The position numbers and the translations under genes are program-made. Under the pieces are notes generated by a model. It was not told the DNA's origin, made no database searches, and saw nothing but the letters and a program-made list of their open reading frames with translations. From positions 1 to 64,000 of the forward strand of contig CALLJS010000017.1 of NCBI GenBank assembly GCA_938050045.1: a stretch of DNA of 64,000 nucleotides, in the 5' to 3' direction. Origin of the DNA: an uncultured Sphingomonadaceae bacterium. GTDB lineage: Bacteria > Pseudomonadota > Alphaproteobacteria > Sphingomonadales > Sphingomonadaceae. Within the stretch, counting starts at the first letter, position 1. Each line of letters starts with the position of its first letter. This document shows positions 53,208 to 61,364 of this stretch, piece by piece.

Positions 53208-54323
53208 TTATCGCAACGCCTCTTCGGGCGATACATAATCATAGCCTAAATCATCGGCAACGGCTTTATAGGTTATTTTACCATTCCAGACATTAAGTCC
53301 ATTGGCCAAATGCGCATCGCGGCGTAGAGCCTCTTTCCAGCCCAAATTGGCCATATGCAAAGTGTGCGGCAGCGTAACATTATTGAGCGCATAAGTGCTG
53401 GTGCGCGATACCGCACCGGGCATATTGGCGACGCAATAATGGACAATATCATCGACCAAATAGGTTGGGTCTTGATGGGTGGTGGCTTTGGATGTTTCAA
53501 AGCATCCGCCTTGGTCAATCGCTACATCGACCAGCACCGCGCCAGTTTGCATCGTCGAGAGCATATCGCGCGTCACAAGCTTGGGTGCAGCAGCACCAGG
53601 GATGAGGACTGCACCAATAACAAGGTCTGCTTGGGCAACGCATTCCGCCAAATTGGCACGGTTTGAAAAGCGCGTTTTTGCGCTGGCTTCGAAATAAATA
53701 CCCAGCTTTTCGAGCGTTTCTGGGCTACGATCCAATAGGGTGACATCTGCGCCCATGCCAACTGCCATTTGCGCGGCATTAAAACCAACCACACCGCCGC
53801 CAATCACGGTTACTTTTGCAGGAGCAACGCCAGGGACGCCGCCCAATAATACGCCGCGTCCGCCATGCGCTTTTTCGAGCGCGGTTGCACCCGCTTGGAT
53901 TGACATACGGCCCGCGACTTGGCTCATAGGTTTAAGCAGCGGTAATCCGCTGTGATTATCGCTCACGGTTTCATAAGCAATGCAGCTCGCACCCGATGAT
54001 AATAAATCTTTGGTTTGTTCAGGATCGGGCGCAAGATGCAAATAGGTGAATAATATTTGGTCTTCGCGCAGCATGGCGCGCTCGGAGCTTTGCGGCTCTT
54101 TGACCTTGACGATCATTTTGGCGCGTTCGAAAATTTCCGCCGCTGTTTCGATAATCTCGGCTCCAGCTTCAATATAATGCTCATCGCTGGCACCAATGCC
54201 CAGACCCGCACCGCTCTCGATTAAGATTTGATGGCCATTTGCCGATAATTCATTGACGCTCTCGGGCGTTAATCCCACGCGATATTCATGGTTTTTAATC
54301 TCTTTGACGCTTCCGACTATCAT
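53208..54323 (-). CDS. ald: Alanine dehydrogenase
   Basis: A 371-residue enzyme that interconverts alanine and pyruvate plus ammonia with NAD. The start [20 protein letters not shown] (ATG 54323, AGGAG eight bases upstream) is that of the family; the frame is open nine codons further. Substrate residues are in RVGLTP and MIVKVKEPQ, the catalytic histidine in FTYLHLAPD, and the NAD site in [28 protein letters not shown]. It is divergent from an Lrp/AsnC-type regulator, a common pairing that gives amino-acid-responsive control. Confidence 0.95.
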   Translation of the reverse strand: MIVGSVKEIKNHEYRVGLTPESVNELSANGHQILIESGAGLGIGASDEHYIEAGAEIIETAAEIFERAKMIVKVKEPQSSERAMLREDQILFTYLHLAPDPEQTKDLLSSGASCIAYETVSDNHSGLPLLKPMSQVAGRMSIQAGATALEKAHGGRGVLLGGVPGVAPAKVTVIGGGVVGFNAAQMAVGMGADVTLLDRSPETLEKLGIYFEASAKTRFSNRANLAECVAQADLVIGAVLIPGAAAPKLVTRDMLSTMQTGAVLVDVAIDQGGCFETSKATTHQDPTYLVDDIVHYCVANMPGAVSRTSTYALNNVTLPHTLHMANLGWKEALRRDAHLANGLNVWNGKITYKAVADDLGYDYVSPEEALR

Positions 54324-54469
54324 GCTCATTCTCCTCTGTAGGGCATGCAAGGATATAAAAGCATGCGCGGATTCTGTGATTTGGCCCTAAATATGGCTAT
54401 AGGATAGTGTAGGGGATTATTTGTGAAAATAATTCTTAAACTTGCACTATATAATTAAATAATTTAGTA

Positions 54470-54504
54470 TAATATTCTATTATATATAAAATTATAGGAT
54501 ATTA
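54470..54504. promoter_or_regulatory. Inverted repeat in the ald/lrp intergenic region
   Basis: TAATATTCTAT (54470) and ATAGGATATTA (54494) are inverted copies with ten of eleven positions matching and 13 AT-rich bases between. The right arm overlaps the AGGA ribosome-binding site of the regulator gene at 54509, so binding there could repress its own translation or transcription. AT-rich sites suit Lrp-type regulators. Confidence 0.5.
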
Positions 54505-54508
54505 TCCC

Positions 54509-54985
54509 GTGAATAGAATTGATATTCTAATATTAGAAGCGTTGCAAAAGGATTCGAGTGCAACGATAGCAGAAATAGGAAATGCCGTGGGCCTCAGCAA
54601 TTCAGCGGCGCATCGGCGGGTTCAAAGCCTGCAAGAGAGCGGCGTTATTACCAATTATTCTGCACGGCTTAATCCCGATAAATTAGGGCTAGGCGTTCAA
54701 GCATTTATTGAAATTACCCTAACCGACCAAAGCCGCGAGAGTATGGATAAATTTGAAGAAATTGTCAGTGATTTGGATGATATTTTGGAATGTTATTTAA
54801 TGTCGGGTAGCGCGGATTATATGCTGAGCGTGGCGGCGCTGAATCTTAATGATTTTGATGATATTCACCGCAACTGCTTGTCGGATTTACCAGGGGTAGC
54901 ATCCATGACGACTAAATTTTTGATACGCCGTATTAAAAATTGGAATGGCTATCCCGTTCGCCGCCTGCAAGATATATTAAACTAG
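54509..54985 (+). CDS. Lrp/AsnC-family transcriptional regulator
   Basis: A 158-residue protein starting at GTG with AGGA ten bases upstream. The N-terminal helix-turn-helix spans NRIDILILEALQKDSSATIAEIG to residue 50 (GLSNSAAHRRVQSLQESGVI), and the C-terminal RAM ligand-binding domain has GVQAFIEITL and ECYLMSGSADYMLSVA. Lrp-family proteins form octamer-like assemblies on AT-rich DNA and respond to amino acids. The divergent ald gene is the likely target, perhaps with alanine as effector. Confidence 0.93.
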   Translation: MNRIDILILEALQKDSSATIAEIGNAVGLSNSAAHRRVQSLQESGVITNYSARLNPDKLGLGVQAFIEITLTDQSRESMDKFEEIVSDLDDILECYLMSGSADYMLSVAALNLNDFDDIHRNCLSDLPGVASMTTKFLIRRIKNWNGYPVRRLQDILN

Positions 54986-55034
54986 GCCCTTACCTTCACA
55001 TCATTGCCCTAACAGCATTGCCCGAGCGTCCTTA

Positions 55035-56096
55035 ATGCGCTATGAAGGGAGAATGAAGCGTTTTTTCTTGTCTATTTTTACATTATTCCCTTTATTCGGC
55101 ATAGCATCCCTTGCTCCGCCTTCGCTGGTGCAGGCGCAATCGGGCGTTGCGATTAGCGATACTATGGATGCGAATGCGGATATAGTTCCAGATTTTAACA
55201 ATAGCGATGAGATTGATATTGGCGAAGACCGCAATGATCGTATGACGATCAATGTTGATATTCCGCATAATGATATTAGCCGGCGCAATAAAGGCCCTTA
55301 TAAATTCATTATTGATACAGCGGCCCAAAGGACTATCGTGTCCAATGAATTGGCCGATAATTTAGAGTTTGATTTAGAAAAAGAATTAAAAATAACCACC
55401 TTATCGGGTACTGTGCCGATAAGGACGGTATATGTACCAGAATTAACTTTGGGCAAACAAGATACTATAGGATTGATAGCCCCTACCTTTCGGCGATCTG
55501 CATTGGGCGCGGACGGCATATTAGGGTTAGATAGTTTGCAAGGGCAGCGCATATTATTTGATTTCAAAGCAGAGAAAATCTCAATTGCGAAACAGGGTGA
55601 AAAATTAGCAAAAAATACTGGCCGAGAAAATACTGGCCGAGAAATTATTGTGCGGGCGCGTCGCCGCGATGGGCAATTAATTTTCACCAATGCAACAATG
55701 GCTGGGTTTAAGGTCAATGTCATTATCGATACGGGCAGCGATTCTTCTATTGGGAATTTGGCATTAAAACGTAAATTACGGCTGCGCGATAAAAATCTGT
55801 CGCATATTAATTTGCTGGATGTGCGCGGTCAAAAAGTTCCTGCGCTTTATGGTGTAACGCATGATTTAAGAATAGGGCAGGCTCGTTTTTCATCGCTGCC
55901 AATCGCCTTTGCCGATATTGCCCCCTTTGAGGTACTGAAAATCAAGAATAAGCCATCGATTTTTTTGGGCATGGATGCGCTGCGTACTTTTGAGCGAATA
56001 GCCATTAATTTTGAAAATCGGCGGATATATTTTTTATTGCGTGAAAATGTAGAAAAATATAGCCAGTCCGAGAGAAAAACAATCACTATCGATTAA
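55035..56096 (+). CDS. Exported two-domain retropepsin-like aspartyl protease
   Basis: A 353-residue protein with signal peptide FLSIFTLFPLFGIASLAPPSLVQAQ; ATG 55053 is an alternative start. It has two aspartyl-protease repeats, each with a catalytic-type triad: FIIDTAAQRTIVS near residue 93 (DTA) and VNVIIDTGSDSSIGN near 232 (DTG). The hydrophobic-glycine partner motifs are ADGILGLD near 155 and SIFLGMDAL near 313. Two half-sites in one chain would make a pepsin-like pseudo-dimer in the periplasm. Substrate unknown. A 15-base tandem repeat lies in the linker. It ends four bases inside the convergent GST gene. Confidence 0.82.
   Translation: MRYEGRMKRFFLSIFTLFPLFGIASLAPPSLVQAQSGVAISDTMDANADIVPDFNNSDEIDIGEDRNDRMTINVDIPHNDISRRNKGPYKFIIDTAAQRTIVSNELADNLEFDLEKELKITTLSGTVPIRTVYVPELTLGKQDTIGLIAPTFRRSALGADGILGLDSLQGQRILFDFKAEKISIAKQGEKLAKNTGRENTGREIIVRARRRDGQLIFTNATMAGFKVNVIIDTGSDSSIGNLALKRKLRLRDKNLSHINLLDVRGQKVPALYGVTHDLRIGQARFSSLPIAFADIAPFEVLKIKNKPSIFLGMDALRTFERIAINFENRRIYFLLRENVEKYSQSERKTITID
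55614..55643 (+). repeat. 15-base tandem duplication in the protease gene
   Basis: AATACTGGCCGAGAA occurs twice head to tail, encoding NTGRE twice in the inter-domain linker. The unit is a multiple of three, so the frame is kept. Replication slippage is the likely origin. Confidence 0.95.
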
Positions 56097-56740
56097 AATA
56101 TTAGCCGTTCATCACCGCTGTGCCATGGCGGATATTTGTGCATGATGCTCTGAAATAACGGACTGGCTAGATGCCCCGTTAACCAGCACTGTATGTTGGG
56201 GATGTCTTGCGCATCAAACCAATCGCGGTCATGATTGGCAAATTGCCGAACAAATGGAAAAATTGCAAAATCAGCCACGCCATTATGCTCGCCATAGAAA
56301 CAGGGTTTATCGCCAATAATTGCATCCCATTTTTGTAATATATTTAGCGCCTTTGCTTGCTCGTCGATGGGATTAGCATCTTCATAACGCCTATGGTATT
56401 TATAACGATCCAAAGCCATTTTGAACGGCCCATCGGCTTGTTCGATGAGCGCATTCGCCTGTTTCTCATGTTTGAGCCAGTGCTGCGGGTCGTTTTGGCG
56501 CAATGCCCAGTGCATGATGTCAAGGCTTTGCTCTAAAACTGTGCTATCGGGCAGCACCAATATTGGTACAGTGGCTTTTGGTGACGCGGTTATCATTGCA
56601 TCGGGTTTGTCGCGCAAAACAACTTCCCGTAAAATAACTTTGGTTTCGCTAATCATGATGCTCATTCGCGCGCGCATGGCATAGGGACACCGCCGAAAAC
56701 TATAGAGGATTGGCAATGATTCGGTTGCTATAGTCATCAT
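56093..56740 (-). CDS. Glutathione S-transferase-like protein
   Basis: A 215-residue GST-fold protein. The N-terminal thioredoxin-like domain has ILYSFRRCPYAMRARMSIM, with a Grx2-like CPYA active-site cysteine, the cis-proline in ATVPILVLPD, and EQSLDIMHW for glutathione binding. The C-terminal half is helical. It does not look like the zeta class that acts as maleylacetoacetate isomerase, which usually has SSCSWRVR-type N-termini. Its start overlaps the trhO stop (ATGA), making a two-gene operon. Role unknown, possibly thiol repair. Confidence 0.85.
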   Translation of the reverse strand: MMTIATESLPILYSFRRCPYAMRARMSIMISETKVILREVVLRDKPDAMITASPKATVPILVLPDSTVLEQSLDIMHWALRQNDPQHWLKHEKQANALIEQADGPFKMALDRYKYHRRYEDANPIDEQAKALNILQKWDAIIGDKPCFYGEHNGVADFAIFPFVRQFANHDRDWFDAQDIPNIQCWLTGHLASPLFQSIMHKYPPWHSGDERLIF

Positions 56741-57675
56741 GCAGAGCCTATGTGTTTGACGCCTTTTTGCGCCGCGATTTCCATTTGTTTTTGCCGCTCT
56801 TTATAGCGTTTTCGTTGTTCATGATCGCGCGTATCATAACAATGATGACAACTGATACCCTCGCAATATTCGCTATGTTGTAGTTCATCGGGGGACAAAG
56901 GCATACGGCAGGCATGGCACTGGATATAATCGCTCTCTTTTAAGCCATGACCGACTGCAACGCGCTGATCGAACACAAAACAATCGCCGTTAAAACTGCT
57001 TTTATCTTCTTCTATATGTTCCAGATATTTCAATATGCCGCCCTGCAAATGGAACACATCATCAAAGCCTTGGTTTTTAACATAGGCGGTGGCTTTTTCG
57101 CACCTGATACCGCCCGTGCAGAACATAGCTATCTTGGGTGTTTCGCCTTTTTTTCTGATCTCATCGGCCTTTGCATCAAACCATTTGGGAAAATCTCGAA
57201 ATGTTTTGGTGTTGGGGTTTATAGCCCCTGTAAATGTTCCAATCGCCACTTCATAATCATTGCGTGTATCGATGAGGATTGTCGATTCATCAGATGTCAT
57301 TATATCCCAATCTTCGGGTGTCACATATTGCCCTGGATTCACCGCGCCATTGAACTCTGGGATGCCCATGGTCACAATTTCTTTTTTTAGCCGCACCTTC
57401 ATGCGGAAAAATGGTTTTTCCTCTGCGGTAGAATATTTTGCGCTTAATCCATCAAAACCATCCCAAGATGACAGATAGTCAATCACGGCCTGCAAGCCCA
57501 ATTTGCTGCCCGCAATAGTGCCGTTCACCCCTTCATTTGCCAGCAAAATAGTCCCCATGATATCATGCGCTTTGCACAGAGCCAATAGCGGAGCTTTGCG
57601 GGCTTGATAATCGGGCAATAGCGCAAAATGATAGAGCGCAGCAACGTGGCAATATATGTGTGTTTCGGCATTCAT
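56737..57675 (-). CDS. trhO: tRNA uridine(34) hydroxylase
   Basis: About 312 residues from ATG 57675. The upstream in-frame extension of about 128 codons is antisense to the antiporter gene and is not coding. An N-terminal UPF0176 domain (MGTILLANEGVNGTIAGS) precedes a rhodanese domain with the catalytic cysteine in MFCTGGIRCEKATAYV near residue 187, and a cysteine-rich C-terminal motif (CHACRMPLSPDELQHSEYCEGISCHHC) follows. TrhO makes 5-hydroxyuridine at tRNA position 34 with oxygen. It is cotranscribed with the GST gene. Confidence 0.94.
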   Translation of the reverse strand: MNAETHIYCHVAALYHFALLPDYQARKAPLLALCKAHDIMGTILLANEGVNGTIAGSKLGLQAVIDYLSSWDGFDGLSAKYSTAEEKPFFRMKVRLKKEIVTMGIPEFNGAVNPGQYVTPEDWDIMTSDESTILIDTRNDYEVAIGTFTGAINPNTKTFRDFPKWFDAKADEIRKKGETPKIAMFCTGGIRCEKATAYVKNQGFDDVFHLQGGILKYLEHIEEDKSSFNGDCFVFDQRVAVGHGLKESDYIQCHACRMPLSPDELQHSEYCEGISCHHCYDTRDHEQRKRYKERQKQMEIAAQKGVKHIGSA

Positions 57676-57769
57676 ACGCCCCCTATAGCTCTGATTTAAT
57701 GAATTGGGAATAGGGGCTATTTTCTTATTAGTCCTAGCAATGATAAGGCTATTGCGCCATGAAGAGGCC

Positions 57770-59587
57770 ATGATTGAAATAGATTCCTTGATGATTAAAA
57801 TTGCACTCATCGGATTGCTGGGCGTTGGGGCCCAATGGATAGCGTGGCGGATTAATAAACCCGCTATAGCATTGATGTTATTTGCTGGAATTATAGCTGG
57901 CCCTATATTGGGTATATTGAACCCCGAGGAAGATTTTGGTGAATTGCTCGAACCCATGGTCAAATTGGCGGTCGCGGTTATATTATTTGAAGGCGGTCTA
58001 AGCCTTAATTTTAGAGACTTGCGCCACGCTGGCAGCGGGGTTTTGCGCCTAGTGTTCATTGGTGTGCCCGTTGGTTGGATGTTGGCAACGGCGGCGGTTC
58101 ATTATGGTGCGGGGCTGCCCTTAGCAGTATCGGCATTATTTGGCGGTATTTTGGTTGTAACAGGCCCTACGGTCATTGGGCCGATGTTACGTTCTTTGCG
58201 CGTTGGAAAACGGGTGCGCGATATTTTGAAATGGGAAGGCATTGTCAATGATCCTATTGGCGCAATGTTGGCGGTATCTATTTATGCTTATATTCATTAT
58301 GCGCAAACGCATGGCCCACAAGTTGATGTGGCCGAGGTTGGCTTTAGTGTTTTAGGGGCGAGCATGCTGGCGGCTGTGATTGGCGCTGCTTTGGGTTATG
58401 CGCTCACTTGGTTGTTTCCGCGCGGATTGGTGCCGGAATTTTTGAAAGCTCCTATTTTGCTCATTGCCGTGATTTTTGGCTTTGTGGTTGCCGATTTGGT
58501 GATGCATGAAACGGGCTTAATCACGGTAACAATCATGGGTGTTGTGATGGCCAATCGCCCAACTTATTCGAGCCGCGCATTACGCCGATTCAAAGAAGAT
58601 CTTGCGGTATTGTTGATTTCGGGTGTTTTTATATTATTGTCGGCGACACTCGATTGGGAAACTATTCAAAAATTCCAATGGCGTTTTTTATTATTCTTAT
58701 TCATGCTCTTATTTTTGGTGCGCCCAATCACCGTTATCATCAGCCTGATGTTCACCAAAGTACCCTGGCAAGAGAGATTGTTCATTGGTTGGATCGCGCC
58801 GCGCGGTATTGTCGCCATAGCCGTGACATCCTTATTTGCGCTGCGCTTAGTAGAGCTGGGCTATGAAGGCGCTGATGCGCTCGTGCCATTAGTATTTGGT
58901 GTCGTTATTGCGACCATCATAGCGCATGGCTTTTCGGCTTCTTGGGTGGCAAAACGTCTTGGTATCGACAAAGGCAAAGGCGAAGATATTATGTTGATAG
59001 GGGCAAATTGTTGGACCATTGCCTTGGGTGAATTTTTAACCAAAATAGGGCTGAATGTTACCGTTACCGATATGAGTAAATATGCTTTGCGCGATGCCCA
59101 CAAAGCCAATTTAACGACCCAAAATGGAGATATAACCGAAACGGCGCACGGTCATGATGTCGATATTGGTCAGTTCCAGCATTTAATTGTCTGTACCGAG
59201 AATGAAAGTTATAATAAATTAGTTGCCAATGATCTAGGGCCAGAGGTGGGGTATGAAAATATCACCATAGTTTCTGATGGTGGTGCCGGCAATGCGCATA
59301 TCGGGCATGCGCGTATCTTGTTTGAAAGCGGCGTTCCTTATGATGTTTTGCTCGAGCGTCATAAAAAGAATTGGTATTTTTCTGAGACGAGTTTGACGGA
59401 AAAATTCCTCTGGGAAGATTATTGTAGCAATCTGAAACCTGGTGAAGAACCACTGGCGGTTTTGAAAGCTGATAAACGATTATTATTATATGCGACATCG
59501 GCAAGGCCAACTATCGAAACGGGTGATAAAATTATCAGCTATATTCAAACAGAAACCCCTGAAGAATTATTGGCCCGTAAGAAATGA
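57770..59587 (+). CDS. CPA1-family sodium:proton antiporter with TrkA-type domain
   Basis: About 605 residues from ATG 57770; a TTG at 57704 would add 22 residues. About 12 membrane helices fill residues 5-410, with the exchanger core motifs VILFEGGLSLNF, VTGPTVIGPMLRS and WEGIVNDPIGAML, the last carrying the ion-binding Asn-Asp pair. A cytosolic part from about residue 425 resembles a TrkA-N nucleotide-binding domain (IMLIGANCWTIALGEFLTK) and then a C-terminal domain. It is probably a Na+/H+ or K+/H+ antiporter gated by a nucleotide. It is divergent from trhO. Confidence 0.9.
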   Translation: MIEIDSLMIKIALIGLLGVGAQWIAWRINKPAIALMLFAGIIAGPILGILNPEEDFGELLEPMVKLAVAVILFEGGLSLNFRDLRHAGSGVLRLVFIGVPVGWMLATAAVHYGAGLPLAVSALFGGILVVTGPTVIGPMLRSLRVGKRVRDILKWEGIVNDPIGAMLAVSIYAYIHYAQTHGPQVDVAEVGFSVLGASMLAAVIGAALGYALTWLFPRGLVPEFLKAPILLIAVIFGFVVADLVMHETGLITVTIMGVVMANRPTYSSRALRRFKEDLAVLLISGVFILLSATLDWETIQKFQWRFLLFLFMLLFLVRPITVIISLMFTKVPWQERLFIGWIAPRGIVAIAVTSLFALRLVELGYEGADALVPLVFGVVIATIIAHGFSASWVAKRLGIDKGKGEDIMLIGANCWTIALGEFLTKIGLNVTVTDMSKYALRDAHKANLTTQNGDITETAHGHDVDIGQFQHLIVCTENESYNKLVANDLGPEVGYENITIVSDGGAGNAHIGHARILFESGVPYDVLLERHKKNWYFSETSLTEKFLWEDYCSNLKPGEEPLAVLKADKRLLLYATSARPTIETGDKIISYIQTETPEELLARKK

Positions 59588-59601
59588 TGTAAGAAATGAT
59601 G
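59578..59601 (+). repeat. 12-base tandem duplication at the antiporter stop
   Basis: TAAGAAATGATG occurs twice in tandem, with the first copy containing the antiporter stop codon TGA (59585-59587). The second copy is outside the gene. Probably slippage, with no effect on the protein. Confidence 0.9.
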
Positions 59602-59620
59602 ATACGCTAAGATTGAACTC

Positions 59621-60076
59621 TCACCCAAGCTTGCCTGTTTCAATATCTCTGACAAATTGTTCTGCTTCCTCGCGATCGACCCCCGAAGATTGATGGATAT
59701 AATCTATGGCGCGATCAGGGCGTCCTTGTAGTAACATCGCCTTGACCTCGCGCAGCATGATATGAGCTTCTTCATAATCGCTCTCAATTTCTAAGGTGCC
59801 GTCAATTACCTCCCCATTATCCAGATTTTGATGAGCAACATTGATGCCTCCATCTAAGCTGCTCTTAATGGGCGTTGCTGGTTCTTTGATGGCTGGATTA
59901 ATGTTCGTTGGATAGTCAATCTTATGGCTTAGGAAATCGGCTTTAGGTTGCGCGGGGTTATCGGCAGACGGCATTCCGAGATAGCCTTGATTGCGCGAGC
60001 GAATCCCCATGATTATGAGAAAAGCAATGCCGCTGGTCAGAAACCCTAATAATATCCATGCATAAACCATATTCAC
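59621..60076 (-). CDS. Membrane protein with L7/L12-like C-terminal motif
   Basis: A 151-residue protein. One N-terminal membrane segment (AWILLGFLTSGIAFLIIMGI, residues 6-25) is followed by a disordered Pro/Asn-rich stretch to residue 95. The C-terminal 50 residues are helical: MLREVKAMLLQGRPDRAIDYI and SSGVDREEAEQFVRDIE. The last part resembles the C-terminal domain of ribosomal protein L7/L12, with its Lys/Glu-rich VREATGLGLKEAKxxV pattern. Such domains are found in bacterial membrane proteins as interaction modules. I do not know its role. It is 34 bases downstream of the YggS gene. Confidence 0.75.
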   Translation of the reverse strand: MNMVYAWILLGFLTSGIAFLIIMGIRSRNQGYLGMPSADNPAQPKADFLSHKIDYPTNINPAIKEPATPIKSSLDGGINVAHQNLDNGEVIDGTLEIESDYEEAHIMLREVKAMLLQGRPDRAIDYIHQSSGVDREEAEQFVRDIETGKLG

Positions 60077-60109
60077 ACGATAATATTTATTTATTACTAT
60101 TTTATTATT

Positions 60110-60787
60110 CTATTTATCTTTTTGCGCGCGCATTCCAAATAATGCTGTGCCAACGCGCACATGGGTTGCCCCTAACGTTACGGCGATTTCATAATCGGAT
60201 GACATACCCATGCTGAGCTTGGTCAGCTTATGATCTTTGGCGAGCTTGGCCATGAGAGCAAAAAAAGGAGCAACCTCTCTATCCGCAGGCGGAATGCACA
60301 TCAGGCCGATAATAGGAATATTGGCGTGAACGGCGGCTTCTAAAAGGGTGGCAATGTCCTGAAGCGCGCACCCCCCTTTTTGCTCTTCATCGCCAATATT
60401 GACCTGCAAAAAACAAGGAATATATCTTTGTGCTTGTTTCATTTCTTTGGCCAAGGCTTTGAGAAGCGATATGCGGTCAAGCGAATGGATGACATCAAAA
60501 ATTGCAACAGCCTCGGCCGCTTTATTAGATTGTAATTGCCCAATATAATGAAGCTCAATGTCATCATATTGCGATCGAAGCGCGGGCCATTTTTCTATCG
60601 CTTCTTGCACACGATTCTCGCCGAAACTTCTGTGGCCCTGTTCTAATAAAGATAGTATCGCATCGCTATTGCGGGTTTTTGAGACGGCTATGAGATTTAT
60701 ATCATTTATAGCGCGCTGCGCGCGCTTGGCAGCTAGCGTGATATTATCTTGAACATCAATAAGCATTTTACGGGGTGATTCTGTCAT
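60110..60787 (-). CDS. YggS-family pyridoxal phosphate homeostasis protein
   Basis: A 225-residue protein of the alanine-racemase-like TIM-barrel fold. The PLP-lysine motif is LIAVSKTR near residue 30, and SFGENRVQEAIEKWPAL, LHYIGQLQSNKAA, GLMCIPP and LSMGMSSDYEIAVTLGATHVRVGTALFG follow in family order. It binds PLP and helps balance B6 vitamers and amino-acid pools, without known catalysis. It is divergent from the ThiE-like gene by 22 bases. Confidence 0.95.
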   Translation of the reverse strand: MTESPRKMLIDVQDNITLAAKRAQRAINDINLIAVSKTRNSDAILSLLEQGHRSFGENRVQEAIEKWPALRSQYDDIELHYIGQLQSNKAAEAVAIFDVIHSLDRISLLKALAKEMKQAQRYIPCFLQVNIGDEEQKGGCALQDIATLLEAAVHANIPIIGLMCIPPADREVAPFFALMAKLAKDHKLTKLSMGMSSDYEIAVTLGATHVRVGTALFGMRAQKDK

Positions 60788-60809
60788 AAGGACAGGCTAT
60801 AAACTTAGA

Positions 60810-61352
60810 ATGCATGGCTGCCAATCCTCGAATTTGCCCAGTGTGTGGCTGATGACCGATCCGCGTTTTGGAGACAGGCTCTTACCCTCTATACAAAAAC
60901 TGCCCATGGGGTCAGGCGTGGTTTTTCGGCATTATAATGCCCCCAATCGATTTGCTCTATCTATGGCCATTGCCAAAATATCCCGTCGGCGGGGGTTGAA
61001 GCTCATTATAGCGGGCGATGATAAGGGGGGCATGAGAGGATGCGTTAAGGGTTATTATTATGGACGTCCGCACAAATCAAGCAAGCGGCATATGGGTATC
61101 ATCCTAGTGGGCGTGCATGATGTTCATGAAATAAACCGCGCGAAGAGTTTGGGCGCGGATGCATATTTCCTGTCACCCGTTTTTTCCACCATTAGCCATA
61201 AAGGGCAAAGACCCCTAGGCCTATTACGATTTAGACAATTATGCCATCTGTGCGATAAGCCTGTCATTGCGCTCGGCGGCATGAATTTATCGCGCTTTCA
61301 GTCGATGAAATATGCGCATGGCTATGCCGCTATCGACGGACTGATAGATTAA
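60810..61352 (+). CDS. Thiamine phosphate synthase-family protein
   Basis: A 180-residue TIM-barrel protein of the ThiE/TenI superfamily: LMTDPRFGD at the start, GADAYFLSPVFSTISHKG near residue 118 and PVIALGGMNLSRF near 150, the phosphate-binding loop. It is shorter than ThiE (about 210), and the usual RxK substrate motif after the first strand reads VVFRHYNAP, while the Mg-binding NDR aspartate is not evident. It may therefore be a divergent member rather than a true synthase. No thiamine genes are adjacent. Confidence 0.75.
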   Translation: MHGCQSSNLPSVWLMTDPRFGDRLLPSIQKLPMGSGVVFRHYNAPNRFALSMAIAKISRRRGLKLIIAGDDKGGMRGCVKGYYYGRPHKSSKRHMGIILVGVHDVHEINRAKSLGADAYFLSPVFSTISHKGQRPLGLLRFRQLCHLCDKPVIALGGMNLSRFQSMKYAHGYAAIDGLID

Positions 61353-61364
61353 ATCTGAATGCAA

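Noticed and set aside
56093-56740. The GST near trhO as the missing maleylacetoacetate isomerase
   Set aside because: Its N-terminal CPYAMRAR motif is Grx2-like, not the Ser-Cys pattern of the zeta class, and it is in a separate operon on the other strand.
57676-58059. A 128-codon N-terminal extension of trhO
   Set aside because: It is antisense to the antiporter coding sequence, has low-complexity composition and no family similarity. Family homology begins at ATG 57675.
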